A stretch of 35,292 nucleotides of DNA, from the NCBI GenBank assembly GCA_012842935.1, contig DUSC01000179.1:1-35292 (forward strand), in the 5' to 3' direction. Position 1 is the first letter of the stretch; each line of letters starts with the position of its first letter. The DNA comes from Hyphomicrobiales bacterium. GTDB lineage: Bacteria > Pseudomonadota > Alphaproteobacteria > Rhizobiales > Rhizobiaceae. A program made the translations under genes and the position numbers. A model generated the notes under the pieces. That model was not told where the DNA came from. It saw only the letters and a list, made by a program, of their open reading frames with translations, and searched no databases. Shown piece after piece: positions 9,710 through 18,828 of this stretch.

Positions 9710-9737
9710 GGTGGCGGAGCTTCGCGCGTCCGCCACC
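9710..9737 (+). terminator. Strong hairpin after grpE
   Basis: GGTGGCGGA and TCCGCCACC form a perfect 9-base-pair stem around a 10-base loop, 32 bases after the grpE stop. There is no U-tract, so it may be a transcript-stabilising hairpin or a weak terminator rather than a classic intrinsic one. Confidence 0.55.
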
Positions 9738-9816
9738 GCCGGAACATCCGGGATGACCCGCCGGAGGTCGTGCGGCGCGGAGTCGACGCCACAACCAGCT
9801 GGACCGGCCGGCCGCG

Positions 9817-10449
9817 ATGAATCCGATCCTCTATCTCGACTATGCCGGTGTGGCGGTCTTCGCCGCGACCGGGGCGCTGTCGGCCTCGCGCAAGCAGCTC
9901 GACATCATCGGCTTCCTGTTCCTTGCCGGCGTCACCGGCATCGGCGGCGGCACGTTCCGCGACCTGATCCTCGGCATGCCGGTGTTCTGGGTATCGAACC
10001 CCGCCTACGTCCTGGTCTGCGCGGCGGCGGCGGTGATGGTGTTCTTCACGGCGCACATGGTCGAATCCCGCTACCGGCTGCTGCTCTGGCTCGACGCGGT
10101 CGGCCTGTCGGCCTATTGCGTGCTCGGCGCGGCGAAGGGGCTCGCCGCCACCGGCTCCCCCACCGTGGCGGTGGTGACGGGCATGCTGACGGCGACGTTC
10201 GGCGGCATCCTGCGCGACCTCCTGGCGGGCGAACCCTCGGTCCTCCTGCGGCCTGAGATCTACGTGACGGCGGCGATGGCCGGAGCGGCCGCCTACACCG
10301 TGCTCACCCTGGCCGGATTTCCGCTGCTCGCGGCCGCCCTGATCGCCGCGGCCACCGCCTTCATCGTGCGCGGCGGGGCGCTGAAATACGGCTGGACCTT
10401 TCCGCCCTACCGCAGCCGCCCGGGCCGCCGGCCAGAAGACATTCCCTGA
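9817..10449 (+). CDS. UPF0126/TRIC-type membrane protein (glycine transporter-like)
   Basis: An inner-membrane protein of 210 residues built of two repeats of three transmembrane helices plus one extra. Each repeat carries the family's glycine-rich signature: GVTGIGGGTFRDLILG in the first half and GMLTATFGGILRDLLAGEPSVLLRPEIYVTA in the second. Prokaryotic members of this TRIC-like (YadS/YicG) family have been described as cation channels or glycine transporters, and the sequence alone does not decide. It appears to be a single-gene unit. The upstream hairpin at 9710-9737 separates it from grpE. Confidence 0.88.
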   Translation: MNPILYLDYAGVAVFAATGALSASRKQLDIIGFLFLAGVTGIGGGTFRDLILGMPVFWVSNPAYVLVCAAAAVMVFFTAHMVESRYRLLLWLDAVGLSAYCVLGAAKGLAATGSPTVAVVTGMLTATFGGILRDLLAGEPSVLLRPEIYVTAAMAGAAAYTVLTLAGFPLLAAALIAAATAFIVRGGALKYGWTFPPYRSRPGRRPEDIP

Positions 10450-10501
10450 GCGGCATTCGGCTTCACGCCGCTCCCGGCGGAAGGCCTCCAATCTCAAGAC
10501 C

Positions 10502-10518
10502 CACGGACAACCTCCGTG
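10502..10518. terminator. Small hairpin between convergent genes
   Basis: CACGGA and TCCGTG pair perfectly around a 5-base loop between the convergent UPF0126 and adenosine kinase genes, just past the kinase stop. There is no T-tract. It is a possible shared terminator or simply chance. Confidence 0.3.
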
Positions 10519-10528
10519 ACAACGACCG

Positions 10529-11521
10529 CTAGAGCAGCCCCGCCTGTTCGGCCTCAATGCGCAGGTTCTTGTGCGGTCGCGGGCCGATCTGCTGGATGAC
10601 GAGGCCGGCCGCCAGCGAGCCGAGGTCACCGCATTGCCGCAGGCCGAGGCCGCTCGTGTAGCCGAACAGGAAACCCGCCGCGTAGAGGTCGCCGGCGCCG
10701 GTCGTGTCGACCAGCCGATCGATCTCGATCGCCTTGATCTCGACCGTCTCGTCGCCGCGCACGATGACCGATCCTTCTTCCGAACGCGTCACTGCGGCGA
10801 GCCGGCAGTCCTTGCGGATCGCCGCGAGCGCGGCGTCGAACGAGGATGTCTGGTAGAGCGACTTCAGCTCGTGGGCGTTGGCGAAGACGATGTCGACCGT
10901 GCCGGAGCGCATCAGGTCGAGGAACTCGTCCCGGTAGCGGTCGACGCAGAACGGGTCGGATAGGGTCATGGAGACCTCGCGGCCGGCCGCGTGGGCGTGC
11001 TTCGCCGTCAGCCGGATCGCCTCCTTGGCCCGCGGCGGATCCCAGAGATATCCCTCGAAATAGGTAACCTTGGCGCCAGCGGCCTTGTCGGGCTCGACAT
11101 CCTCGGGGCCGAGTTCGACGCAGGCACCGAGATAGGTGTTCATCGAGCGTTCGCCGTCGGGCGTGACGAAGATCATCGAGCGCGCGGTCGGCGGGGTGCC
11201 GTCGAGCGGCTTCGTGTCGAAGGCGACGCCCTGGGCGCGGATGTCGTGGGTGTAGATGGCGCCGAGCGGATCGCGCGAGACCTTGCCGAAGAAGGCCGCG
11301 CGGCCGCCGAAGCTGGCGACGCCGGCGGCGGTGTTGCCGGCCGAGCCGCCGGACGCCTCGATGGCCGGACCCATGCGCGAATAGAGCAGCTCGGCGCGCT
11401 CGGTATCGATCAGGTTCATGGCGCCCTTGATGATGCCGTTCGCCTCGAGGAAGGCCTCGTCGCACTGCGCGATGATGTCGACGATGGCATTGCCGATGCA
11501 GAGCACGTCGTATGAGGCCAT
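10529..11521 (-). CDS. Adenosine kinase-like PfkB-family sugar kinase
   Basis: A 330-residue PfkB/ribokinase-superfamily kinase of the bacterial adenosine-kinase-like group common in Rhizobiales. It opens with YDVLCIGNAIVDII, has the substrate-side GGSAGNTAAGVASFGG motif, the N-E/HELK region (VFANAHELKSLY), and the C-terminal PfkB signature DTTGAGDLYAAGFLFG with the catalytic Asp and anion hole. The start is the ATG at 11521 with GGAGAG upstream. Adenosine is the usual substrate of this clade, but other nucleosides or sugars are possible. It is the second PfkB kinase in the window, the other being at 15543. Confidence 0.88.
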   Translation of the reverse strand: MASYDVLCIGNAIVDIIAQCDEAFLEANGIIKGAMNLIDTERAELLYSRMGPAIEASGGSAGNTAAGVASFGGRAAFFGKVSRDPLGAIYTHDIRAQGVAFDTKPLDGTPPTARSMIFVTPDGERSMNTYLGACVELGPEDVEPDKAAGAKVTYFEGYLWDPPRAKEAIRLTAKHAHAAGREVSMTLSDPFCVDRYRDEFLDLMRSGTVDIVFANAHELKSLYQTSSFDAALAAIRKDCRLAAVTRSEEGSVIVRGDETVEIKAIEIDRLVDTTGAGDLYAAGFLFGYTSGLGLRQCGDLGSLAAGLVIQQIGPRPHKNLRIEAEQAGLL

Positions 11522-11671
11522 CAAGCTCTCCGATGGGTCCAGGATTCGCCGCTATCTGCCACGACCCGGCGTGCCCGGTCCAGCTTTCTCAGCGAAAACC
11601 CGAGGAATGCCGCATGATCTTGCGGCCGGCCGCGGCGGCGCCTATCTCGTTGCCGCAAGGAGAGACACAAC

Positions 11672-12400
11672 GTGATCATCGAAGCCGCCGGCGCCGCCCT
11701 CTCCCGCCTGTTCTCGGCCGAATTCCGCGCGGTCTTCCTGAAATCGCTGGCGCTGACGCTGCTGTTGCTCGTCGGCGCATGGTTCGGCCTCAAGGAGATC
11801 TTCGACTGGCTGGCGCTGCCGTGGATCGACGCGCTGCTGCCGGGATTTCCGTCCTGGGCGGGGTGGCTGACGCTGGTGGCGGCCGTCTTCGCCGGGATCG
11901 GGCTTGCCGTCGGCCTGGCGCTGCTGGTCTCGCCGGTGACGGCGCTGGTCGCCGGCATCTTCCTCGACGACATCGCCGAGGTGGTCGAGCGCACCGACTA
12001 CCCGCAGGACCCGCCCGGGCGCGCCCTGCCGGCGCTCGACGCTTTCGTGCTGTCGCTGAAGTTCCTCGGCGTCGTCATCCTCGGCAACCTCGTCGCGCTG
12101 GTCCTGCTGCTCGTGCCCGGCGTCAACATCGCCGCTTTCTTCCTCGTCAACGGCTACCTGCTCGGCCGCGAGTTCTTCGAGTTCGCGGCGATGCGCTTCC
12201 GCCCGGAGGCCGAGGCGAAGGCGATGCGCCGGAGAAACGCGCCGACCGTTTTCCTCGCCGGACTCGTGATCGCCGGCTTTCTCGCGCTGCCGCTGGTCAA
12301 TCTGCTGACGCCGCTGTTCGCCGCGGCGATGATGGTTCACCTGCACAAGATGATCGCACGGGCCGAGGCTGGCGCGCGGACGTCGCTGGCGCAATGGTGA
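11672..12400 (+). CDS. EI24-domain (CysZ-like) membrane protein
   Basis: A 242-residue integral membrane protein with the EI24/etoposide-induced fold shared by CysZ sulfate permeases. Four or more hydrophobic helices are visible, among them LALTLLLLVGAWFGL, LTLVAAVFAGIGLAVGLALLVSPVTALVAGIFLDDI and FLVNGYLLGREFFEFAAMR. The stretch NGYLLGREFFEF is typical of alphaproteobacterial EI24 proteins. The start is a GTG with AAGGAG 8-9 bases upstream. Whether it transports sulfate is unproven, and no cysteine biosynthesis gene is nearby. Confidence 0.85.
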   Translation: MIIEAAGAALSRLFSAEFRAVFLKSLALTLLLLVGAWFGLKEIFDWLALPWIDALLPGFPSWAGWLTLVAAVFAGIGLAVGLALLVSPVTALVAGIFLDDIAEVVERTDYPQDPPGRALPALDAFVLSLKFLGVVILGNLVALVLLLVPGVNIAAFFLVNGYLLGREFFEFAAMRFRPEAEAKAMRRRNAPTVFLAGLVIAGFLALPLVNLLTPLFAAAMMVHLHKMIARAEAGARTSLAQW

Positions 12401-12428
12401 GGACGATCCCGTGGACGGAAGCAGGCAG

Positions 12429-12635
12429 ATGTCCAGGTCAATCCTGAACCGCGAATGGCATGCGGCCAACCGCATGCCCGCCAACGCGACGCACGAGCAG
12501 CGCCTCGCCTGGCACGCCGGCCACGCGGCGAACTGCGCCTGCCGCGAGATGCCGGCCGCCATCCGCGCCGAACTGGAACGGCGCGGCATGATGCCGGAGA
12601 AGCTCGCCACCCGCCACGCCGATTCCCGAGACTGA
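12429..12635 (+). CDS. Small conserved hypothetical protein
   Basis: A 68-residue protein rich in basic residues and histidine, with the pattern REWHAANRMPANATHEQRLAWHAGHAANCACREMP. I recognise this as a family of small unnamed proteins in Rhizobiales (homologues keep AWHxxHAxxCxCRxxP), of unknown function. The conserved Cys-x-Cys and His residues suggest possible metal binding. It follows the EI24 gene by 28 bases and is probably co-transcribed. A GTG at 12411 is an alternative start. Confidence 0.7.
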   Translation: MSRSILNREWHAANRMPANATHEQRLAWHAGHAANCACREMPAAIRAELERRGMMPEKLATRHADSRD

Positions 12636-12688
12636 CGACCGAGGCAAATGCCGGTGACGACCGGGACATCCGTGATCCTCGGACGATC

Positions 12689-12732
12689 TTGACAGTGTAA
12701 ACTTATCGGCTATTCTATCTTTACGCTGTCAA
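12689..12732 (+). promoter_or_regulatory. Sigma-70 promoter flanked by an inverted repeat
   Basis: TTGACA (12689-12694) and TATTCT (12711-12716) with 16 bases between form a good -35/-10 pair reading into the DUF2214 gene. The -35 box is part of a 13-base inverted repeat with one mismatch: TTGACAGTGTAAA (12689-12701) and TTTACGCTGTCAA (12720-12732). Such TGACAGTGTAAAC-type half sites are typical of TetR-family operators. The pair brackets the whole core promoter. Confidence 0.65.
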
Positions 12733-12745
12733 CTTCCCAGCTTTC

Positions 12746-13210
12746 ATGGGGCCGCCGATGTTCGCCGATCTCCTTCTCGCCATCCTCCACCACCTCCTCG
12801 CCTTCATTCTGCTCGGGCTGCTGGCGGCCGAGGCGGCGCTGCTGCGCCCGGGCCTCTCCGGCGACAAGCTGGCCCTGCTCGCAAGGCTCGACGGACTCTA
12901 TGGGGCCGCAGCCATGGCGCTGGTCATCGTCGGCGTCGGCCGGCTGGTCTGGGGCCTGAAAGGCTGGGAATTCTATCTGGCCTCGTGGAGCTTCTGGGCG
13001 AAGATGGCCGCATTCGCCGCCGTCGGCATCGCCTCCGTCCCGCCGACGCTGAAGATCCTCGCCTGGCGGCGGACGGCGCGGGCAAATCCCGCCTTCGTTG
13101 CGGCTGACGGCGAAATCGCCCGCCTGCGCCGGCTGGTGCTCGCCGAGCTTGCGCTGTTCGCCTTCATCCCCGTCTTCGCCGCCATGATGGCGCGCGGCAT
13201 CGGCTCATGA
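12746..13210 (+). CDS. DUF2214-family membrane protein
   Basis: A 154-residue inner-membrane protein with about four hydrophobic helices: the segment LLLAILHHLLAFILLGLLAAEAALL near the N-terminus, YGAAAMALVIVGVGRLVWG, WAKMAAFAAVGIASVPPTLKIL, and the C-terminal LAELALFAFIPVFAAMMARG. The HH pair in the first helix and the GVGRLxWGxKG loop fit the DUF2214 family, whose function is unknown. The ATG at 12746 or 12758 may start it. Neither has a clear ribosome binding site. The stop overlaps the nth stop by six bases, tail to tail. A likely regulated promoter lies just upstream. Confidence 0.78.
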   Translation: MGPPMFADLLLAILHHLLAFILLGLLAAEAALLRPGLSGDKLALLARLDGLYGAAAMALVIVGVGRLVWGLKGWEFYLASWSFWAKMAAFAAVGIASVPPTLKILAWRRTARANPAFVAADGEIARLRRLVLAELALFAFIPVFAAMMARGIGS

Positions 13211-13978
13211 GACCGGTTCTTCGAGCGTGCCGTCGGCAGGCAGCGGCGCCAGCTCCGCCAGCGGCGCGGGGACGGCGCTGGTCTTTTCAGCCGCCTTGCA
13301 GAGGTCGGCGATGATGCAGGCCGTGCATTCCGGCTTGCGGGCCTTGCACACATAGCGGCCGTGCAGGATCAGCCAGTGATGCGCGTGGCGCAGGTATTCG
13401 GCCGGGATGATGCGCAGGAAGGCCGCCTCGACCTCGTCGGGCGTCCTCCCGGGGGCGAGCCCGAGCCGGTTGCCGATGCGGAACACATGGGTGTCGACGG
13501 CGAGCGTCGGCTGGCCGAAGGCGATGTTGAGCACGACGTTGGCGGTCTTGCGACCGACGCCCGGCAGTTTCATCAGCGCGTCGCGGTCGGCGGGCACCTT
13601 GCCGCCATGGTTGCGGATCAACGCCTCGCAGAGCGCCAGCACGTTCTTCGTCTTGTTGCGCCAAAGCCCGATCGTCTTGACGTAGTCGCCGAGCCGGTCC
13701 TCGCCGAGCGCCAGCATCTTCTCCGGCGTATCGGCGACGGCGAAGAGCGGCCGCGTCGCCCTGTTGACACCGGCGTCCGTGGCCTGCGCCGAAAGCACCA
13801 CCGCAACCAGCAGGGTGAAGGCGTTGACGTGCTCGAGTTCGCCCTTCGGCTCGGGACGCTGCACGGCGAAGCGGCGGAAGATCTCGCGCACCTCCGCCTC
13901 GCTGTAGAGCGGGCGTGGCGCCGACATGCGCGGCGACGGCGCGGAGCGGCCGGCGACTTTGGGCTTGGGCTTTTGCAT
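13205..13978 (-). CDS. nth: Endonuclease III
   Basis: A DNA glycosylase/AP lyase that removes oxidised pyrimidines. The helix-hairpin-helix LPGVGRKTANVVLN contains the catalytic lysine, and VDTHVFRIGNRLGL holds the catalytic aspartate. The C-terminal [4Fe-4S] cluster has the canonical C-x6-C-x2-C-x5-C spacing (CKARKPECTACIIADLC). The length, 257 residues, includes a basic 20-residue N-terminal extension and a C-terminal tail rich in Ala, Pro and Glu, both common in Rhizobiales. It is divergent from the DUF2244 gene, an arrangement I know from this order. Confidence 0.96.
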   Translation of the reverse strand: MQKPKPKVAGRSAPSPRMSAPRPLYSEAEVREIFRRFAVQRPEPKGELEHVNAFTLLVAVVLSAQATDAGVNRATRPLFAVADTPEKMLALGEDRLGDYVKTIGLWRNKTKNVLALCEALIRNHGGKVPADRDALMKLPGVGRKTANVVLNIAFGQPTLAVDTHVFRIGNRLGLAPGRTPDEVEAAFLRIIPAEYLRHAHHWLILHGRYVCKARKPECTACIIADLCKAAEKTSAVPAPLAELAPLPADGTLEEPVS

Positions 13979-14000
13979 CGGTCCTCTATAATCTCGGCCG

Positions 14001-14495
14001 ATGACCGAGACAAACGCCCCCTCCGACGCCGACGCCCCGATCTTCCGCGCTCTGCTGATGCCGCATCGTTCGCTTGGGCGCGCCGGCTTCTACGCCCTGA
14101 TGGCGACGTTGCTGGTGGGCTGGGCGGTGACCGGTGTCGTCTTCCTGTCGCGCGGCGCCTGGCCGGTGTTCGGCTTCTTCGGCCTCGACGTGCTGCTGGT
14201 CTACGTCGCCTTCCGCATGAACTATCGCGCGGCAAGGGCGCGCGAGGAGGTCTCGGTGTCGCGCACCGCGCTCGACATCCGCAAGACGGCGCCTTCGGGG
14301 CGCACCGAGGACCATCGCTTCAACCCATTTTGGGCGCGCTTCGACGTCGCCCGCCACGCGGAGATCGGCATCACGCGCATGGCGGTCGAGGGCCAGGGCA
14401 GGACCGTCCCCATCGGCGGTTTCCTCAATCCCGACGACCGCGAGAGCTTCGCCACCGCGTTCTCCAGCGCGCTCGCCGCAGTCAAGGGGCGCTGA
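14001..14495 (+). CDS. DUF2244-family membrane protein
   Basis: A 164-residue protein with two transmembrane helices (about residues 30-70: FYALMATLLVGWAVTGVVFL and WPVFGFFGLDVLLVYVAF), followed by a cytoplasmic domain with FNPFWARF and the end motif GRTVPIGGFLNPDDRESFA. These mark DUF2244, an alphaproteobacterial family of unknown role. It lies 22 bases from the start of nth on the other strand, so the two share a promoter region, and 80 bases before the Ada-like gene. Confidence 0.88.
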   Translation: MTETNAPSDADAPIFRALLMPHRSLGRAGFYALMATLLVGWAVTGVVFLSRGAWPVFGFFGLDVLLVYVAFRMNYRAARAREEVSVSRTALDIRKTAPSGRTEDHRFNPFWARFDVARHAEIGITRMAVEGQGRTVPIGGFLNPDDRESFATAFSSALAAVKGR

Positions 14496-14575
14496 CGCAC
14501 CGATCCCGCCTGCAGTCGGGAATCGGGTGGCGCGGCGCGGCCGCCGGCGCGATAGTCGCTGCAAGGAGACACGCC

Positions 14576-15463
14576 ATGAACGCACGGACTGCCATCCTCC
14601 AGCGCGACGTCACGCCCGCCGGCGGCGACTACGAGATCGTTCGCCGGGTAATCGAAAAGATCAGCCTCGACTATCGCGATCAGCCCTCGCTCGATGATCT
14701 CGCGGCCGCGGTGGGCGAGACGCCGACGGCGTTGCAGAAGCTGTTCACGCGCTGGGCCGGCCTCTCGCCGAAGGCGTTCCTCCAGGCGGTGACGCTCGAC
14801 CACGCACGCCGGCTGCTCGATCAGGGCATGCCGCTGCTCGATGCCGCCTTCGAGGTCGGCATGTCCGGGCCGGGCCGGCTCCATGACCTGTTCGTCACCC
14901 ACGAGGCGATGTCGCCCGGCGACTACAAGACGCGCGGCGCCGGCCTGACCATCCGCTACGGCTTCCACGTCACCCAGTTCGGTATCGCGCTGGTCATGGT
15001 CACCGACCGCGGGCTCGCCGGCCTCGCCTTCGCCGATCCGGGCGGCGAACGCGCGGCGCTGGACGACATGACCGGCCGCTGGCCGAATGCCGCCTATGTC
15101 GAGGATCTCGCCGCCACGGCGCCTTATGCGGGACGCATCTTCGATCCGGCGCGCTGGCGTGCAGACCAGCCGCTGCGCGTCGTGATGATCGGCACCGACT
15201 TCCAGATCCGGGTCTGGGAGGCGCTGCTGAAGATCCCGATAGGCCGCGCCTGTACCTATTCGGCGATCGCGTCAGGCATCGGCATGCCAGGAGCCAGCCG
15301 GGCCGTCGGCGCGGCGATCGGGGCCAATCCGATCTCCTTCGTCGTGCCCTGCCACCGCGCCGTCGGCAAGTCGGGGGCGCTCACCGGCTACCACTGGGGG
15401 ATCACGCGCAAGCGCGCCATGCTCGGCTGGGAGGCCGGACAGGCGGCGGCCGGGACGCGCTGA
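14576..15463 (+). CDS. Ada-like protein: AraC-type HTH plus O6-methylguanine-DNA methyltransferase
   Basis: A 295-residue fusion. The N-terminal half is an AraC/XylS-type double helix-turn-helix (about residues 20-115; LDDLAAAVGETPTALQKLFTRWAG, GMSGPGRLHDLF), and the C-terminal half is the DNA alkyltransferase with the acceptor cysteine in PCHR (FVVPCHRAVGKSGALTGYHWG). Preceding it are the DNA-binding helix FQIRVWEALLKIPIGRACTYSAIA and the arginine-finger region. The N-terminal Zn-binding, phosphotriester-repair domain of E. coli Ada is absent, so regulation by Cys methylation in that domain is not possible. The start ATG has AAGGAG at good spacing. It repairs O6-alkylguanine by self-alkylation. 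Confidence 0.93.
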   Translation: MNARTAILQRDVTPAGGDYEIVRRVIEKISLDYRDQPSLDDLAAAVGETPTALQKLFTRWAGLSPKAFLQAVTLDHARRLLDQGMPLLDAAFEVGMSGPGRLHDLFVTHEAMSPGDYKTRGAGLTIRYGFHVTQFGIALVMVTDRGLAGLAFADPGGERAALDDMTGRWPNAAYVEDLAATAPYAGRIFDPARWRADQPLRVVMIGTDFQIRVWEALLKIPIGRACTYSAIASGIGMPGASRAVGAAIGANPISFVVPCHRAVGKSGALTGYHWGITRKRAMLGWEAGQAAAGTR

Positions 15464-15542
15464 CAGGCGCGAAAGCCTCGGCTCTGGAAAGCGGCCGTGG
15501 CAACAGGTAGCTTCCGCGGCAAACGCGCCCGGAGGCTTCCTC

Positions 15543-16445
15543 TTGATCACCGTCATCGGCTCCATCAACCTCGACCTGATCGCCACCGTCGACCGGCTGC
15601 CGAAGCCGGGCGAGACCGTTCCCGGGTCGGGTTTCACCACGGCGGCGGGCGGCAAGGGGGCCAATCAGGCGCTCGCCGCGGCGCGGGCCGGATCCGGGGT
15701 GCGCATGATCGGCGCGGTCGGTGCGGACGCCTTCGCCGACGCGGCGCTGGCACTGCTCGACGAGGGCGGCGTCGATCTTTCGGGCGTGGCCCGCGCGGGC
15801 GAACCGACCGGCACGGCGCTGATCCTCGTGGGCGGCGACGGGGAGAACATGATCGCCGTCGTTCCCGGCGCGAACGGCGCAGTCGGCACGGCCGCGGTGG
15901 ACGCCATCGCCTTCCGCAAGGGCGAGCATCTGCTGCTGCAGCACGAGATCCCCCTCGCGACGGTCGAGCGCGCACTCGACGCGGCGCGCCGGGCGGGCGC
16001 CGTGTCGATCCTGAACACGGCACCCTTCCGCGCTGAAGCGGCGGCGTTTCTGGAAAGGGCCGACGTCGTCATCGCCAACGAGACCGAGTTCGACCTCTAT
16101 GCCGACGCGCTGGCGCTCGAAGGTGTCGGCCGGGCGGAACGGATGCGCGACTTCAGCACGAGGACGGGGCGGACGATCATCGTGACGCTCGGCGGCGACG
16201 GTGTCGTCGCGGCGACGCCGGGCGGAGTGGTTCGTGCCGAGGCGCTCCGCGTCGTTCCGGTCGACACGGTGGGTGCCGGCGACACGTTCTGCGGCTACCT
16301 CGCCGCCGGACTCGCCGCGGGCCTGCCGCTGCCGGGCGCGATGCGCCGGGCGGCCGTCGCCGGATCGCTCGCCTGCCTCAAGCAGGGCGCGCAACCGTCC
16401 ATCCCGTTCGCAGCCGATGTCGACGCGGCGCTGGCCACGTCCTGA
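15543..16445 (+). CDS. rbsK: Ribokinase
   Basis: A 300-residue PfkB-family ribokinase that phosphorylates ribose at O5. It starts at a TTG with GGAGG upstream and the typical ITVIGSINLDLIATVDRLPKPGETV. The ribose-binding AAGGKGANQALAAAR, the NTAPF segment, IANETEFDLY (conserved NExE), and the ATP/anion-hole motif DTVGAGDTFCGYLAAGLA with the catalytic Asp are all present. No ribose ABC transporter or RbsD adjoins it. It converges with aroA, with only nine bases between the stops. Confidence 0.9.
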   Translation: MITVIGSINLDLIATVDRLPKPGETVPGSGFTTAAGGKGANQALAAARAGSGVRMIGAVGADAFADAALALLDEGGVDLSGVARAGEPTGTALILVGGDGENMIAVVPGANGAVGTAAVDAIAFRKGEHLLLQHEIPLATVERALDAARRAGAVSILNTAPFRAEAAAFLERADVVIANETEFDLYADALALEGVGRAERMRDFSTRTGRTIIVTLGGDGVVAATPGGVVRAEALRVVPVDTVGAGDTFCGYLAAGLAAGLPLPGAMRRAAVAGSLACLKQGAQPSIPFAADVDAALATS

Positions 16446-16454
16446 TCGCAGGCT

Positions 16455-17873
<1,419 letters not shown>

Positions 17874-18017
17874 CTATCATGGCTTTCCGGCGCGGTCATC
17901 CCCCGTGCGAAGGGGGCGGACGGTCGCCGCCCAGCGCGATCGCGCGCTGGTCCGATAGGCTTTGACAGGGCCGCCAACTGTGGTTAAGGGGACCAAACTT
18001 CTTCGACGAGGCTTGAC

Positions 18018-18398
18018 GTGGCGAAACCAGAGCTTGGCACAAAGCGCATCGACCCGGAAACGGGCCGCAAATTCTACGATCTGAACAAGGATCCGATCGT
18101 CTCCCCCTATACGGGGAAGAGCTATCCGCGCTCGTATTTCGATGCCGGCAGCGAGACCGGGCGCGACGAGGAGGAGATCGAGGAAAAAGAGGTCGATATC
18201 GAGGATGTTGCCGCCGACATCGTCTCCCTCGAGGAGGCGGACGACGAGGCGAAGGGCGCCGACGATCTGCCGGACATCGACGTCGACGAGGATGTCGACC
18301 TCGGCGACGACGAGGATACGTTCCTCGCAGACGAGGAGGAGGAGGACGAAGACGTCTCCGACATCATCGGCCTCGGTGAGGACGACGAGGAAATCTGA
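18018..18398 (+). CDS. TIGR02300-family acidic protein (FYDLN_acid)
   Basis: A 126-residue protein with a short conserved N-terminus (KPELGTKRIDPETGRKFYDLNKDPIVSPYTG) and a very acidic, low-complexity tail from about residue 50, full of Asp and Glu. This is the TIGR02300 'FYDLN acid' family, found only in Alphaproteobacteria, usually beside aroA or tRNA-Ala. Its function is unknown. It starts at a GTG, with GACGAGG upstream. The TTGACA at 17962-17967, some 50 bases upstream, may be its -35 box, though the -10 region (TTAAGG) is poor. Confidence 0.92.
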   Translation: MAKPELGTKRIDPETGRKFYDLNKDPIVSPYTGKSYPRSYFDAGSETGRDEEEIEEKEVDIEDVAADIVSLEEADDEAKGADDLPDIDVDEDVDLGDDEDTFLADEEEEDEDVSDIIGLGEDDEEI

Positions 18399-18567
18399 AC
18401 CGTTGCCGCACGACCGGGCGGCGGTGGGCGGAACCTTCCCTCGCTATAAATGCCGTCGGCGGGCTTGATCTTCTGACGAGGCGGGGTTAGAAGCCGCCTC
18501 GACAGCGGTCCGGGTTCCCAAGCCGGACCATCGACACGCCGGAAACGGCGCCGGCCACGGCCGGAGT

Positions 18568-18643
<76 letters not shown>

Positions 18644-18671
18644 GTTTCCCGAATTGCCGTCACCGTTCGAC

Positions 18672-18689
18672 GACTTCAGACCTGAAGTC
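18672..18689. promoter_or_regulatory. Perfect palindrome upstream of shdrR
   Basis: GACTTCAGACCTGAAGTC is a perfect inverted repeat of two 8-base arms with two bases between, 140 bases before the shdrR start. Its inner geometry, ACTTC-N6-GAAGT, has the same 16-base span as the ATTCC-N6-GGAAT boxes at the two other sHdr promoters, but the bases differ. It could be an operator. With a 2-base loop it is not a plausible RNA hairpin terminator for the tRNA. Confidence 0.5.
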
Positions 18690-18767
18690 TCCGTTCCGCT
18701 CGCGCGGAGAGCCGACGGCTTGCCGCCTCGCTGCGGGAACCGGTCGACGCGCCTTGTCCGGCGCGCC

Positions 18768-18797
18768 TTGTCTAACGGGCAGGCCTCCCGCTATATT
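18768..18797 (+). promoter_or_regulatory. Putative shdrR promoter
   Basis: TTGTCT (18768-18773) and TATATT (18792-18797) with 18 bases between are a fair sigma-70 pair, ending 31 bases before the shdrR ATG. The ten bases GCGCCTTGTC occur twice here (18749-18758 and 18763-18772), the second copy overlapping the -35 box, so a regulator could read the repeat. Confidence 0.5.
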
Positions 18798-18828
18798 GCC
18801 GCAAATCCCACGAGGAATTCCGGTTTCC

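Noticed and set aside
11642-12610. 322-residue minus-strand frame rich in Arg, Gln and Asp
   Set aside because: It is the mirror of the EI24 membrane protein gene, and its composition is typical of shadow frames.
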